Below are positions 37,501 through 50,483 of a stretch of DNA of 64,000 nt, piece by piece. Where the stretch lies: positions 7,519,925-7,583,924 of the forward strand of contig NC_037647.1 in assembly GCF_003254395.2 (NCBI RefSeq), read 5' to 3'. Numbering within the stretch: position 1 is the first letter of the stretch; each line of letters begins with the position of its first letter. Position numbers and translations under genes: made by a program. The DNA comes from Apis mellifera (taxonomy: Eukaryota > Arthropoda > Insecta > Hymenoptera > Apidae). The notes beneath the pieces were generated by a model. The model made no database searches and was not told the origin of the DNA. It saw only the letters and a list, made by a program, of their open reading frames with translations.

Positions 37501-40237
37501 ATAGATACTTCATCTTTAACAGTTTTTATTACATCAATTTCTTTTCTTTCTTCTTCAGGAATGGAAAATTCTTTGTTTTCTGGTGTTTGTTTTAAACATT
37601 GTTGATACATATTTTTATACATATCTCGTTGTCGCAATAAACCTTCTAACATTTTTGCTTGTCTGTCTTGAGCAGCTTGCATGTCTTCTAATTGTTCTAA
37701 ATATCTATTATAATTATAAAAAATTAAAATAAATACAATATTTTACATTATATATATTATATATTTTTCATATGCGTATTACAAACCTATCTAATTTTTC
37801 TTTCATTTCTCCAGAATTTATTTCATCAGTTGCTCTTTCAATTTCTTCTTGTCTTGATGATAATGTACGAACTATTGATAATAATTTTTGATTATTTTCT
37901 TGTAATTCTTCAATATCTTTAAAAGTGACAAGTTTTTTACTAATAATTTCAGATGAAGCAAGATTATCCATATCCATTGAATTTGAAAATTCATTTGTCT
38001 GAATAGTTGTACCACTTCTATTTTCTTGAACTTCTTTCAAAAGAAAGCATACCTAAAAGTATCAAATATATATATATTAAAATATATACATAAAATTATA
38101 AAAAGTATAATTTTAATTTTTTACCTGTCTAGCTAAATCTGATAATTCAGTTTTTAACCTTTGATTTTCTTTAGTATGGTGTTTAGCAATGCGATTTGCT
38201 TCATCAGCTGTTTCTTCTAATCTATGATTTTCTGCTATAAGTTCATCTAATCTTGATGTTAATGTATTAATATTAGTCATTGCATTTTCATAATCTTCAC
38301 GTTGTTGTTGGAGAACGGGAGCTTTTTCTTCTAATTCACGTAAAATAACATCCATTTGCGATTTTAAACGTTCATTTTCTTCACGTTCTGAAGTTAACTC
38401 ATTTGTTACATCAACTAGTTGTGTATAAATTTGAGTAAGACTCAAACCTTTCCTAAGAACTCTACTAGCTATAGCTGCTGTAGGTGCAAGTTGTTCAACA
38501 GCTTGATCTAATTTTTCTATAAAAAAAATCATATAATTATTATTAAATAAATAATCTTATAAAAATTACAATAACTTAGTATTTATTTACCTTGTTTAAT
38601 ATTTTTCAATAATTCATTTGCATGATTTAGTTCGTTTGAAAGCTCTTCTATTTTTTGTTCTTTTTCATCTAAATCTTGTTTATGTTGTAATTGAAATTGA
38701 TTATGTGTTGTCTCTAATGTTCCATATTGTTCAGTAGCATGTTCTAATAACTCTTGAAGTTCTTTAACTGCATTACTAAATTCTTCAGCTTTTGCATTTG
38801 CTTCATCAGCCATGCCTTTGTAGAGATCTGCTAATCTAGTCTGAGCACCAATTTCTTCTCGATAAGAAGCATGCATAGAAATTTCATGTGTACGTTGTTC
38901 TTCTAATTTCTGAGCAAGTTCATCACAGCGTCGTTGAAGAGATGTATACGATTCTCGTAACTGTGCTGTTGCTTCATTAGCAATACGTAATTCTTCATCG
39001 CGTTGTGCTAAACGAGTATCTGTTAAAAGTGCTCGTGCAGAAGCTTCTGCTCTTGTTGCTTGTAATTCTGACATTCTTTTTGCTAATTCTTCTTCAAGAC
39101 CAGCCATTTGCTGTGACAAAAGAGTTCTTTCTTGTTCTAATCGTTTTTCTCTAAAAAGTTTTAAGTATTACATTAAAACTTAAAAATTGAATTGTTTAAT
39201 AATAAAAGAATTTATTATATAAATACAAACTTAAACTCAAGAGTCATATCACGACTTCTGATTTCCTCCGTTTCTGCTAGAGCTTGACATTTTGCAGCAA
39301 CAGCATTTTGTAATTGAGTTCCCAAAGAAGATAATTCAGTATGCATTCTTTCAATTTCTGTATCTCGTCTTTCAACTTGTAATTGCAATGCATCTCTCTC
39401 ATCCACAACTGTATCTCTATGCCTACGTAAATCAGCATTTTCTTTTTCTAATCTATAAATAATTAAATACTTATAATACTTATAGTTATAGTTATATATT
39501 ATGAAGTTATATAATAATAATGATATTATATGATCAATATTATATTATATATAAATATTATATATATATATATATAAATATTTTACATATAAAAATATAA
39601 ATATTTTTCAATAATACCTTTTAACAGTTTCTTGCAGTTTTTGTATTTCACCTTTAGACTGATCTAAACTAGTTTGTAATTCCACAGTACATTTTTCTGC
39701 TAATTCAAGTTTTCCTTTACATTCTTCAAAATTTGATTTTTCTTCCGCCAAATCTTTTTGTAATTTATTTAAAGTTTGATCTAATAAAATTTAAATAAAA
39801 ATATTTTTTCTTTTACTAATAATCTAATTTTTTTTAATATTACATATATTAAAATTATATGTGTATATAAATCTTATAGATATCTTTTCTATAAAATTAT
39901 TTTGCAAATTATTTTGCAAAAATTTCATTTATATGTTTATTTACAAAAAAATATTTCATGTAAGTTATTTAATAATGAATACAGTATATTTCTATAGAGA
40001 GGTTAATTCCTTTGTGTAAATAAATGATCGTTATTGTGACAAAAAATATATAATTTCAAACTTACCAAAATTTTTTCTATTAGTTTCAAAAACTGCTTTT
40101 GCAGTAATATACTGTTCAAATTTTTCATTGAAATAAACATTGAGCTTTTTTATAAATCCTTCAGGTATTTGCGCTAATTCTTCTTCACTTAAAACTTCTC
40201 GCAACACATTATGTTCATTTTCTTCTGTTTTTTCCAT
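31571..40237 (-). CDS. TPR: nucleoprotein TPR (Megator), nuclear basket coiled-coil
   Basis: A main component of the nuclear pore basket, involved in mRNA export, chromatin organisation and spindle checkpoint scaffolding. Exons in transcript order: 40237-40066, 39780-39618, 39452-39231, 39150-38591, 38516-38125, 38052-37787, 37704-37190, 37073-36549, 36463-35991, 35908-35462, 35386-33389, 33309-32899, 32832-32467, 32397-32208, 32124-31804 and 31686-31571, totalling 2378 aa. The first about 1700 residues are almost continuous heptad coiled coil. Family landmarks include SEEELAQIPEGF near the N terminus, KAPVLQQQREDYENA, QVCFLLKEVQENRSG and LLRQRDMYKNMYQQ. The C-terminal part is low complexity: PTS-rich, with Q runs (one CAA/CAG tract near 33680-33715), an acidic E/D block near 33120-33290, and a basic RG-rich end (GRGRGTRGRR). 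Length matches vertebrate TPR (about 2360 aa). Confidence 0.95.
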
Positions 40238-40904
40238 TTTTTCGTTTGATTTTACTTATAAATCGAATAAATCTTCTTTCAATAATGAATTAATTCTTCA
40301 TTAATAATTATACTCGATTGAAGACACATTTGATCAATATATCACGTTTCTCTCTGTAAATCACTACGGACTTTATCGAACTGACGCGATCACTCTACCA
40401 TTACCATTATTGTTACGTACAAGTTATATATTGTAGTTGTACTTAGCGCTAGTGTGCCTTTTTGTAATTAAATTTCATCAATATATAATTAAATAATTTA
40501 AATATATATCAGTTTTTATATAATTCATGAATGATAAATAGATTTATATCATTTTTTATATATGATCAAACATTTTAACTTGAAATGTATATTCTATAAT
40601 CTTCTTTATTTTAAATATCTTCTTTTCTCATAATAATAAATTTTAGTTAAAATTTTATTTTAATTAAAATTCTTAGTTTTAAAAAATATTCTTTATGTTA
40701 AAAAATATATATTATAAAAATATCTATCTTTTTGTTATTTTGTGATCATTTTATAATAAAAGAATATGAAGATAATATATTTGTTTTGAAAGTTATAACC
40801 GTTAAAATTAATGATACTAAAAGATTTAATATAATAAATAATAAAGAAAAAATATATATATAAATAATAATAGCTTAACTAAAAAGGAAAATAAATTATT
40901 AATT
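40238..40904. promoter_or_regulatory. divergent promoter region of TPR and PTCD1-like gene
   Basis: The two start codons are about 670 bp apart and face away from each other. A less AT-rich core at about 40320-40460, containing the palindrome TAGCGCTA, is the likely shared promoter; from 40470 to 40904 the sequence is A/T-rich leader or spacer. No TATA box is evident. Confidence 0.45.
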
Positions 40905-42981
40905 ATGATTTTTATAGAAACAAATTGTTTTTTAAAATTAAAGATTATTCTAGGTTATATAAGTAATCATTCTTGTCATATTAAACAAACAAAACAATCT
41001 TTATGTACATTACAAAGATATAGTTATATTAATTATACAAATAATAAGACATATTTATATATTATATTATCTCATAATAAAAATCAATTTAGAAGAAACA
41101 TTTGTAATATAAAAGATATGAAAGATTTATTTTATTTTTCGTATTTATCAATTTTTAATAGAAAGTTTTCTATAAAAACATTAAGAAAAGATCCTAATAT
41201 ATTTGGAGATCTTTCATATAATAAATATGAGAGAATTAAAATGGATAAAATGGAAGAGAAAGAAGAAAAATTTTCTGAAAATATAGTTTCAAAAAGAAAA
41301 AAATTGTATGATAACGATTATTATAAGCTTATTAAATCTCATGTAATTAATAAAAATTTACAATTGGCCTTAAGTGTATTAGATTTAATAAAAGAAAATA
41401 ATGATAAACCTAATATACATATATATAGGCTTTTAATGTCTGTTTTTGCTCAACAAGGTGATATTGAACAATGTTTTAAATTATTTAAACAAATAAAAGA
41501 AAGAAATTTAATTTTTACTCCACATATATTTACTAGTTTAATTAATGCTTGTGCTGAATCTAGCGATAAAAAAAAAGCATTAAAATATTTAACAATTTTA
41601 AGAGAATATTTCTATGAAAAAAAAATAAATTTAAATGATATACACTATTCAAGTCTTATTAAGGCTTATAGTTGGCATAAACAAATTTCAATTGCTTTTG
41701 AAATAGCAGATGAAGCAAAAGATAATGGCATTTATTCAAAGGATATAATTTCTGCTTTATTTCATGCAATAATCAATGATACAGAAAATGGATTAAAATA
41801 TGCATTATGCTTGTGGCATAAAATGAAAATAATTAAAATGAAACCAAACATATTTCATTATAATCTTTTTTTAAAGGCAATTAAAAATACAAACTTTGGT
41901 GATCTAAAAATAAATGACATTTTGGTACCAAATTCAAAGAATACTCAGATTCAATTTATGGATACTGGAAAATCAGATTTATTAGATTCTCCACCAGTAT
42001 TAACTAATTCACTTATTATTATGCTTAAGAAACATAATTATTTTTTAAATAAAGAAAATTTAAAAAGAGAAATAAAAAATAAAAATATGTTATTATCTCG
42101 AAATTTGAATAATATATTAAAAGAAAATCGATTTCTTTTGTTTGGTGGAATCGATAAGTTTTTAAAACGTATGAAAAATGATAATGTAACACCTAATATA
42201 AAAACATTGACATTAATACTAGATTTACTTCCATTTACAATAGAAGCAGAAGAATATTTTCTTAAATATATTACATCAAATAATTTTAAAACTGATTTAA
42301 CTTTCTTCAATGTACTTATTAAAAGAAGATGTATAAGAAAACAATACAATGCTGCAAAAGTAAGTAATTATTTTAATTACAACCAATATAACCAACCAAT
42401 ATAATAACCATTATAATTGTTTAATTATAATAAGTAATATTTAATTATAATATTTATATTTTAATAAAGGATGTATTGAATGAAATTCAAAGTCGTCATT
42501 TTATACCAAATATTATTACTTTTGGAGTATTAGCTATTGGATGTATTAGGTGCAGAGATGGAATAGAACTTTTAGAACAAATGAGTACCATTGGTTATAT
42601 ACCAAATTACAAAATTTTAGAAACATTATTTTTAAATGCATGTCGTTATAATAATTATGTATATATATATCATTTAATGGAATATATATTGCATAATAAT
42701 ATTACACCATCAGAAAAAATATTAAATATATTAGAAAAATTTGATGAATTAGTATTAGGAATGCTTGAAAATGAGGTAAATTAATTATTATAAATTATTT
42801 TATTTATTAACTATTTTTATAATTTATATAAAATATTTTGTATTGATATATTTATGTAATATTTTAGGACAAATATAATCGTGCAAGAATTAATGAAATC
42901 AGAAAAGATTATAATGACTTTAAAATAAAATATGAAAATTGGAAAGAAAAAATACAAAATGATGTAAACTTATTAAAATAA
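40905..42981 (+). CDS. PTCD1: mitochondrial pentatricopeptide repeat protein, PTCD1-like
   Basis: PPR protein expected in mitochondria, where PTCD1 acts in tRNA/rRNA metabolism. Exons: 40905-42359, 42470-42775 and 42868-42981, 624 aa in frame. The N terminus is basic and low in acidic residues, as in a mitochondrial targeting sequence. LRKDPNIFGDLS matches the DPD-FG-LS segment of human PTCD1. Helical PPR units follow, for example NIHIYRLLMSVFAQQGDIEQC, split here by no intron, then TPHIFTSLINACAESSDKKKA, DIHYSSLIKAYSWHKQ and KMKPNIFHYNLFLKAIKNT. A second repeat block starts at TPNIKTLTLILDLLP and continues into the small exons. The ATG at 40905 is the first in frame, but later methionines could also serve. 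Codon use is extremely A/T-biased. It converges on virilizer. Confidence 0.85.
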
Positions 42982-43363
42982 TAAATAAATTTTCTTTTTG
43001 TTTACAATCTGATTTAATGTTAATTTATATATATATTACTTATATATATAATTTAATTTATATATATTATATATATATTATTGTATAAAACTTCAATATA
43101 GTCACATAAATATATATATATATTCCAGAAATGTTAATGTTATCTCTTTTTAATAAAACTTAAATTGATATTCATATTATACTACTATATTATTATATAT
43201 TACTATTATATTATTATAATTATTGTTTTATTTTTTTATAAAAAATAAGTGTTATAAGAGAAATATTTTTGTGTTAAACTTATTAATATAAAATTCTTAT
43301 TACTCATTAATATAAATCAAAACATCAAATGATTAATGGACAATAAAGATAATTTTAATAAAG
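42982..43363. other. convergent 3' gap PTCD1-like / virilizer
   Basis: About 380 bp of A/T-rich sequence with several TA tracts. It carries both 3' ends; no gene seen. Confidence 0.6.
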
Positions 43364-46300
43364 TTAACGAAGATAAGGAGGGCGAGTCTCTTGTGTCCAA
43401 GGGCGACTTCTTGTTCCTGTGTTGATTGCACGTGAAGGACATGTTCCACGAATACTCAATTTATTATATCCTGTAGGTCCAGTTGGTTGTGCTCCGCATG
43501 TTTCTAATGCTACGAAATCATCTACATGAAGTGATGGTGGTCGCGAAGTGTTTGGTGGTCTTGATCTAAATGGATCTGCCCCTCTGCCTACACTACCCAC
43601 TACTGGACCACCTCTTAAAGAATTAGTAAATTGTGTCCGACCTCGCATAGGTGTAACTGTGAAAAAATATTTTTTAATTAAATTGTTATTAATCCATTTT
43701 GAATTGATGAAATGAAAAAAAAAAGAAACCTGATCAATTATGTTAATTTAAATCATTAAGTTATTATCATTAAACACAAATTATAAATTGTTATTAAAAT
43801 TTGTAAAATTGATCAGTTTGATCTTTGAATGATGTAATTATTAAAATTTACAATAAAAAATATATAATGAACATAAATTTACCAAATGGTTGTTTTATTT
43901 TAGAAACAGGAGATATAGCTTGTTTTTGTACATCTCTAGATTCTTGATCATCAGTTTGAGTTTTTGATTGTAGTGGTTGAGTAGCATCATCAGGTGGAAT
44001 CTTAGAACATAAATTTTGAGCTTCTGATAATAAATTAAAGTCAGTAGGAAGTAATTCAGCTGCAAGTGCTAATAAATCTATTGTATTTTCATTTGGAGCT
44101 TGATTTGGACACATAAATGTAAATTTTTTTGGGCGTTTAAAAGCAAGATCTGGTGTACCCAAACATCGTTGAGAAAATTGATTCAACAAAGCTTCAGGAG
44201 TTGGTAATAATGGCTCTAACATTTCTGGAATTGGTTCTTTTTCTTCTTTATCTTCTGCAGATTTTAAGATTTCAACTAATTCTTGTGCACGTTTTATTTT
44301 TTCCAAAGGATGATCATTTTTATCCCATAATATTAAAGCTGATAATTGTTGTATACGTAGATATAAAGATCTTCCTTGTGATTCAGATGTAATTAAATTT
44401 TCTAAAAACATTATAGTTGAATCCACAATAAGTTGAATTTCTGGCTTTTCTAAAGCCGAAATATGATCTAATAATGATCGTAATGCATCAGGATTATTTT
44501 CTAAACAACTTTTTACATGATATAAACCATAATTATGATTAATAAGAGATAAAAGTATACGAAGTGTACTTTGTAATATCTCAACTTCAAATTTCGTACT
44601 AGTTGCTAATATATCAATTAATACAGTTAAAATAGATAAAAGTGGTTCTTTACTTGGTACTGAATGTGTAAGTCTTTTTTCAAATGGTTCACTAATGTCT
44701 TCTTGCATAAGACTTAATGTATAATCACATAATGTTTCAAAGATATCAAGAATTTCATATTGTATTCTAATATCGTTTGTATTTTTAAGTGCTGTGCACA
44801 TCATTTCAATAACAGGTGGATATTTTTGATCAGATTTAACCTGTGCTCTAGATGCAGGGCTAGTTAAAGTTAATAAAGTAGCCTTCATAGGTGCATGTCT
44901 TGCAAGTTCGCTAAGTAAAGTAAGAATTAAAACATTATTTTCTAATGGTGTGGCAGCTATTATACCATCTAATAAACATCTACCTACAAGTAATGCTGTA
45001 GGTGCTGCTAAATCACTTAATTGCTTGCATACTTTTGAAAGAAGAATTAGTAAATCTTTATTCCAACTGGCGCAAAGTAACCGCAATGTTTCAGTTAAAT
45101 TATTAGCTTGTGCTTGTAAATGAGCAGACCATAATTTTCTAACACCTAAAATTCGAGTAGCATCTTCAGTCATTGTTTCTTTCAAAGTTAAAACTGGTGG
45201 TAAAAGTCTCGTTAAAAGTTTCAATCCTGGTATAAAATTACATGGACTTAAAGAAACCATTTTGAGAACTTCACCTAACATTTGTGTCCATAATGATTTT
45301 GCTACATTTCCTGATCCATCTGAATCCACAGCCTGTGTAAATACTAAAAGTGTTCCTACTATTTCTTCAGACAAAGTTTGGACAATTTGAATAGAAGGAA
45401 TAGCTTCTACTAATGAATAAACACCAAGTAATGGAATCACAGCTGTTAAATCTTTAAAATCTGTAGCCATACATTTCATAAGACGTTCTAATAATGCTCT
45501 TGTTAATCTTATACATGGAAGGAGTAATGCAACTAGTGCTAAACCTCTTCTACCTGTTAAGGCTGCACGATGTAAAAATGGTTGTTCATAGAATTCAGAA
45601 ATATTTGCCATAACTGCAATAAGAGCTGTTAAACCATCAGCAGCAAATAATTGAGTTAATGCATTTCTGTATTTTAGTTCAATATAAGGTTCCATTGGAT
45701 CTATATCATTATTTGAAGGAAAAACAAGATAATATAAAATTCTACATGCTGTAATTAACTGTCCTGGAAGATAAGCTGCTTTATCTGCATTTTTCCTAAT
45801 ACATGTGACTAGTGGAGAAACATCTCCATAATTCCAATGAGATGGCTGTGCAGCTGTACTTAAATATGATGTAACATCTTTTAAAACTGCTTGAGTTCGT
45901 GATTTTTCTAAAATAATTGTAGCACGGTTTTGAAATATCTCTATTCGATCAGAATAACGAATTGTTGCTGAAATAATTTCTGCAGAAAATTCACACAGAT
46001 TTGGATCAGAAAGATAAGGAATTAAAATATCAATGAATTCTCCTATAGGAAGTATTGTTATTATAGCTTGTAAACCATTAGAATATATTAAAAAAGAATG
46101 AAGTTTTTTTAAAGCTATCCAATCTGAAGGTTGATATTTCAAATGTAATAAACATTGTACAACTTGCAATCGCCAACCTAAAATTGATCCTGCTCCAGGT
46201 AAATCACATTTTAGAGCTTTTAAAATTAATTTGGTAATTTCTGGTTCTTTTAATAAATACAATAAACCTTCTTTAGTATCAGAAATACGTAAAAGAAAAC

Positions 46301-48325
46301 GTCGAGCAGCTTTAATTAAACTTAAATCCGATTTTGGAGAAGTAAGAGCAAATAAAATATGATACAGCAGTTTGTGATACTCAAAATATGCTATTAAATG
46401 ACATTGAGGATTTCTATTATATTCTCGTTCAAATTCCATTTGAGCTCCAGCAGGAAGCTGACGTTTTGGTTGAGCCATTAATGTGGGTGAACATATATAT
46501 GTATTTGTTAATTCAATGATAGCCAATTCATCAATTTCTTTCATTTCACTAAGAAATTCATATGTATGTACTTTCCGTAATAATGAACATAAAGCATATT
46601 TTAATCTTGCTAATTTTGCTGTATCTAACATCATTAAAGCATTTTTATATAAATTATTTTTTGATTTAAGAAATTCTTTAACAATTATTGGACTTATTAA
46701 TGCGGCATCCAGTGTACGAAGAGCGGAAAGTTTCACAGGAAGTGCTACATTTTCGCGCATGCATAATGCTAATAATTTATAAGGTGCATCTACTTTTAAT
46801 AGTATTTCTGGACCTTGTGGAAGTTTACACAAAGTTTCCGCTAATCGTACACCAACTTTAACATGACGAACTTTATAAGCTGGTTGAGGTTGAGCACGAG
46901 CAAGATCCATATCTAAGCCAGCATTTACAATATTGGTCAAATCATTAAAATCTGTATTATTCAAATGAAAAGGAGTAAGTATTGCACATAACGATTCGCA
47001 ATTATGAACAAATGCCTCTTTTTCCTGACCTGAGGCATTATTAAAATGTAAAACTGATTTTGATATAGATTGAAATATTTCATGAATTTTATCCAACATT
47101 TCTTTGTTAATATGGTATTCTTCAGTGATATTCATTGATTCTTCCAAATCCAATAAATCAGGTGGTGTTAAAGAATAAATATTATTTAGCTGTATATTTT
47201 CACATTCATATTCCGTAGTAGGTGGTATATCATCTGCCATTATATCTTCATCAGATAATATAGGTTCAAAAGGTTCTCCTGTTTCATGATCAGCACCATC
47301 TTGTTCTCCTTCTTCTTCTTCAGCAGATATGGATTCAGGACTTAAAGATACTAAAGATTCAGAAGGAGGTGAAGAAGGACGTTTTGTAGATTTTAAAGTA
47401 TTAGTTGTAGCATCTTCTTCCCAATGAATCACTTCTGTTTTTCCAGTATCTGAGATTGAATTTCTGGATGATTCTACTATTTGAATTGGTTGTATAGGAG
47501 GAGGAGGTGTTGCAGCAACACATGTTTCCTGGAAATTCCATGAAAATTTTTTAAAATTATTGTTTTAAAATTAAATTATAAATTTAATTTATTATTATAA
47601 ATATATATACATATAAAACATTTACATTTGAGTTTGTTTGTGCTTGATTTTCATAATACCACTCAGATTGTTGTTCTGATATTTGAGTAGTATTTTCTAC
47701 CACTTCTTCTAATCCAGTAACACAAGTTGCAGAACCAGCAGCTGAACTAACAACTTCTTGAGGATTATTTAAAGATTTAGTTAATGTTCCATATACTGCT
47801 AAAGTAATAGTAGTATACCAGCCCCTAAGTACTAATCCATCTGTTGGTATTTGTTTCCTTTCACATTCTAATTGAATATGAATATTTTGTTTATATTCCA
47901 ATTCTCCAAGAGATTCAAATGTAGAAGCACCAGGCTTACTTAAATCATTTACAAAAAATTCAATTTCAAATTGAGACGGATTTGTGGCCCTAAATAAATA
48001 TATAATAAATATGTAATATTATTTCATTTGTAACTTATTTAAAGGAAAATTATTTTTTTATCTTAATATATAATTTTTATTAATTAATTAAATACCCTAG
48101 ACGAACACCTCCAGGAAAATCAGCTTGTACTCTAGCACCTAATGGAATAATTCTAACTTCACTTATATAAACAGGTTTTGGGAATTGAACTAAATCCAAA
48201 TTAAGTTCCTGCAATAAATAAATAATTTTATTGATCTAATTATTATATAAATAAAATAATTTTATACTTACTTCAGAAATATCATGTGAAAATGTATCAA
48301 AGAATAATAATTCCGTATTATCCAT
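43364..48325 (-). CDS. vir: protein virilizer (VIRMA), m6A methyltransferase complex scaffold
   Basis: A large scaffold of the m6A writer complex (with WTAP/Fl(2)d and METTL3/14) that affects alternative splicing, including sex determination in flies. Exons in transcript order: 48325-48272, 48208-48096, 47989-47626, 47528-43883 (3.6 kb) and 43656-43364, 1489 aa in frame. The N-terminal virilizer domain begins MDNTELLFFDTFSHDISEEL, followed by YISEVRIIPLGARVQADFPGG, FEIEFFVNDLSKPGAS and GLVLRGWYTTITLAVYG. An acidic/proline-rich linker (SPESISAEEEEGEQ) is followed by about 1000 residues of predicted alpha-helical (ARM-like) solenoid. The last exon encodes a basic arginine/glycine-rich tail (RGRTQF, RSRPPN, TCPSRAINTG) also seen in other virilizer proteins. 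It is somewhat shorter than fly or human forms (about 1800 aa), with no sign of a break. Confidence 0.95.
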
Positions 48326-49589
48326 GTTTTAATTATTTTTATATATATTTTGGAATTGCATATTTCTAAAAAATAAAAGTTATATTCACACATTTATATA
48401 ATTTAATAAATATATAATAAATAATTTAAATATTTTTTCTACTTTTTTCAACTATTGTATATTACAATATATTTTAGTTTGATATTAATATTTAATATTA
48501 ACATTTAATATAAATATTAATTATTAATATTAAATATTATTAATTATATTAATATGATTTATAATTTTTATTTTTATTAAATCAAATTATAATATTTATA
48601 TATATAATATTAGTTTTAATCTTATATTAAAGAATTCTCGTTCTTACTTTATTAATTCTTGTTATTAATTAAATAATATTAAAATATATGAGGAGTAAAA
48701 GAGAAATTTGAAAACACTTTAAATTTTTGAAAAATGTATACTTTCCATTGAACCACATGTTATTTTTTTATCACTTTATAATAATATATTTATTTAATTC
48801 AAGTAACGCCATCTAGTTTAATTCTTAGCTTCGGTTTTACTCGTTTTACTTCATTATGAGAGAAATTGTAATGATTAATACCTGTGCAATTTTCGCTAGA
48901 AATAAATTTTTCTTTCTATTTTAAATTTTTGTTCGCGATAAAATTAAAATTTTACATATTTTGTATTTATTCAATTTTAATAGATATTTTTTATATATAG
49001 TATTTTATAAGTAGTACATTTATTGAATAACTGTGATAACGACATAACTGATCTGCGTCACTGGTTGTGTTCTTGATTATTTGTAAATTTGTTTTTTGAA
49101 ATCGTGATACAGTTCTACAATGAAACAAAAATTATATTAGATCAGTAAGTGTGAGGAAAATTTCTGTTATAATTCATATTGTATAATATTAGAATTTTGT
49201 AAACATTTTCAACATTGTTATTAAGTTTGACAAATATAACGTTATCATTATCGATGAGATCTTTCATGTTATACTTTGTAACAATATGTAGGCTTAAATT
49301 TCAATTTAAAACAGGTGAAAATTTTTGTTAATATTATTTTTAAATTCAGTATCATGTATATATATGTTTTAATTCATGAGAAATAAATGAATTATTGTCA
49401 AAACATTTACAATTATTATTTTTATTGAAAATAGTATATATATTATATTATTGAAAAATTATTAAATTTTTTAATTTCATTTTTATTTATTTCTTATATA
49501 ATCTATATTTTTGGATTTTAAGAAATTAAATATATTTGCATAATAAAATTTTTAAAAATGTCAAATGTGATATTTATCTGGTTTTAGGA
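48326..49589. promoter_or_regulatory. divergent promoter and leader region of virilizer and supervillin
   Basis: Virilizer begins at 48325 on the minus strand and the supervillin leader lies to the right. Less AT-rich patches at 48800-48860 and 49020-49150 are the likely start regions. CGCCATCT at 48807-48814 repeats the core of the element in the YTHDC1/neurabin promoter. The supervillin leader appears to have an exon ending at 49144 (donor GTAAGT) joined to the coding exon at 49588. Confidence 0.4.
49120..49140 (+). CDS. possible 6-codon upstream ORF in supervillin leader exon
   Basis: ATGAAACAAAAATTATATTAG sits four nucleotides before the donor at 49145, inside the probable 5' UTR exon. 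If transcribed, it would be a minimal uORF upstream of the supervillin ATG at 49590. This is only positional evidence. Confidence 0.2.
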   Translation: MKQKLY

Positions 49590-50444
49590 ATGGTAGCTGC
49601 TGGAGCTACAGTTTTAATGGCAACTAGTGAAGAAACATCAAATAGAACACAAAATAATTCCATACAATATGAAAATCAAAATATTTGCTCTCACTATAAT
49701 GAGATGCATAATAATGAGCAAAATTCAGAATGTCAAATTAGAAAAAATATAACATCTTGTAATATAAACAGTAAGTATTTTAAATAATAAATAATAAATA
49801 ATAAAAATAATATCGATTATATAATAATAATTATAATTATAATAATGATAAATATTTTTAAATCTCTTTGAAATTCTATATTGTATATTTATTAATTTAG
49901 ATTATTGCAAAAAACAATTGCTAAAAAATAAAAAGTTCTATAAGATATATGTAATATACTTCAGTGTAATAATTATAATTGTCAACATTTTTATAGAAAA
50001 TAAAAATCGTAGCTCCATGTTGGAAAAAAATAATCGGATGATTTCAAGATCAGAAAATAAGGAGAGTAGTAAAAATTATACATTGTATAAAACAGCACCA
50101 GTTCGTGAAACCAAAGCTTCAAGATTACGTGCTGCTTCCATTATATCACCTAATGGTAAGAGATTAGATTTTTTATTTATTTTTAATAAATTAATATAAT
50201 TTAATATAATTATTTCTAAAGTTTATTATATTTATGTTTATCATATTATATATTATATTTATATAGGTGGGACAATGTCATCAAGAAAGTTAACTATGTC
50301 TGAAAATTCTACACCTTTAAGTCTTCAACCTAGTACTAGTTTATCATTTAAAGATGTAAGTAATTATTTTATATTGATTTATATATTGTATATATACATG
50401 TATTATATTAGTAATATGTCTCTATGATATATAATATATATACA

Positions 50445-50483
<39 letters not shown>

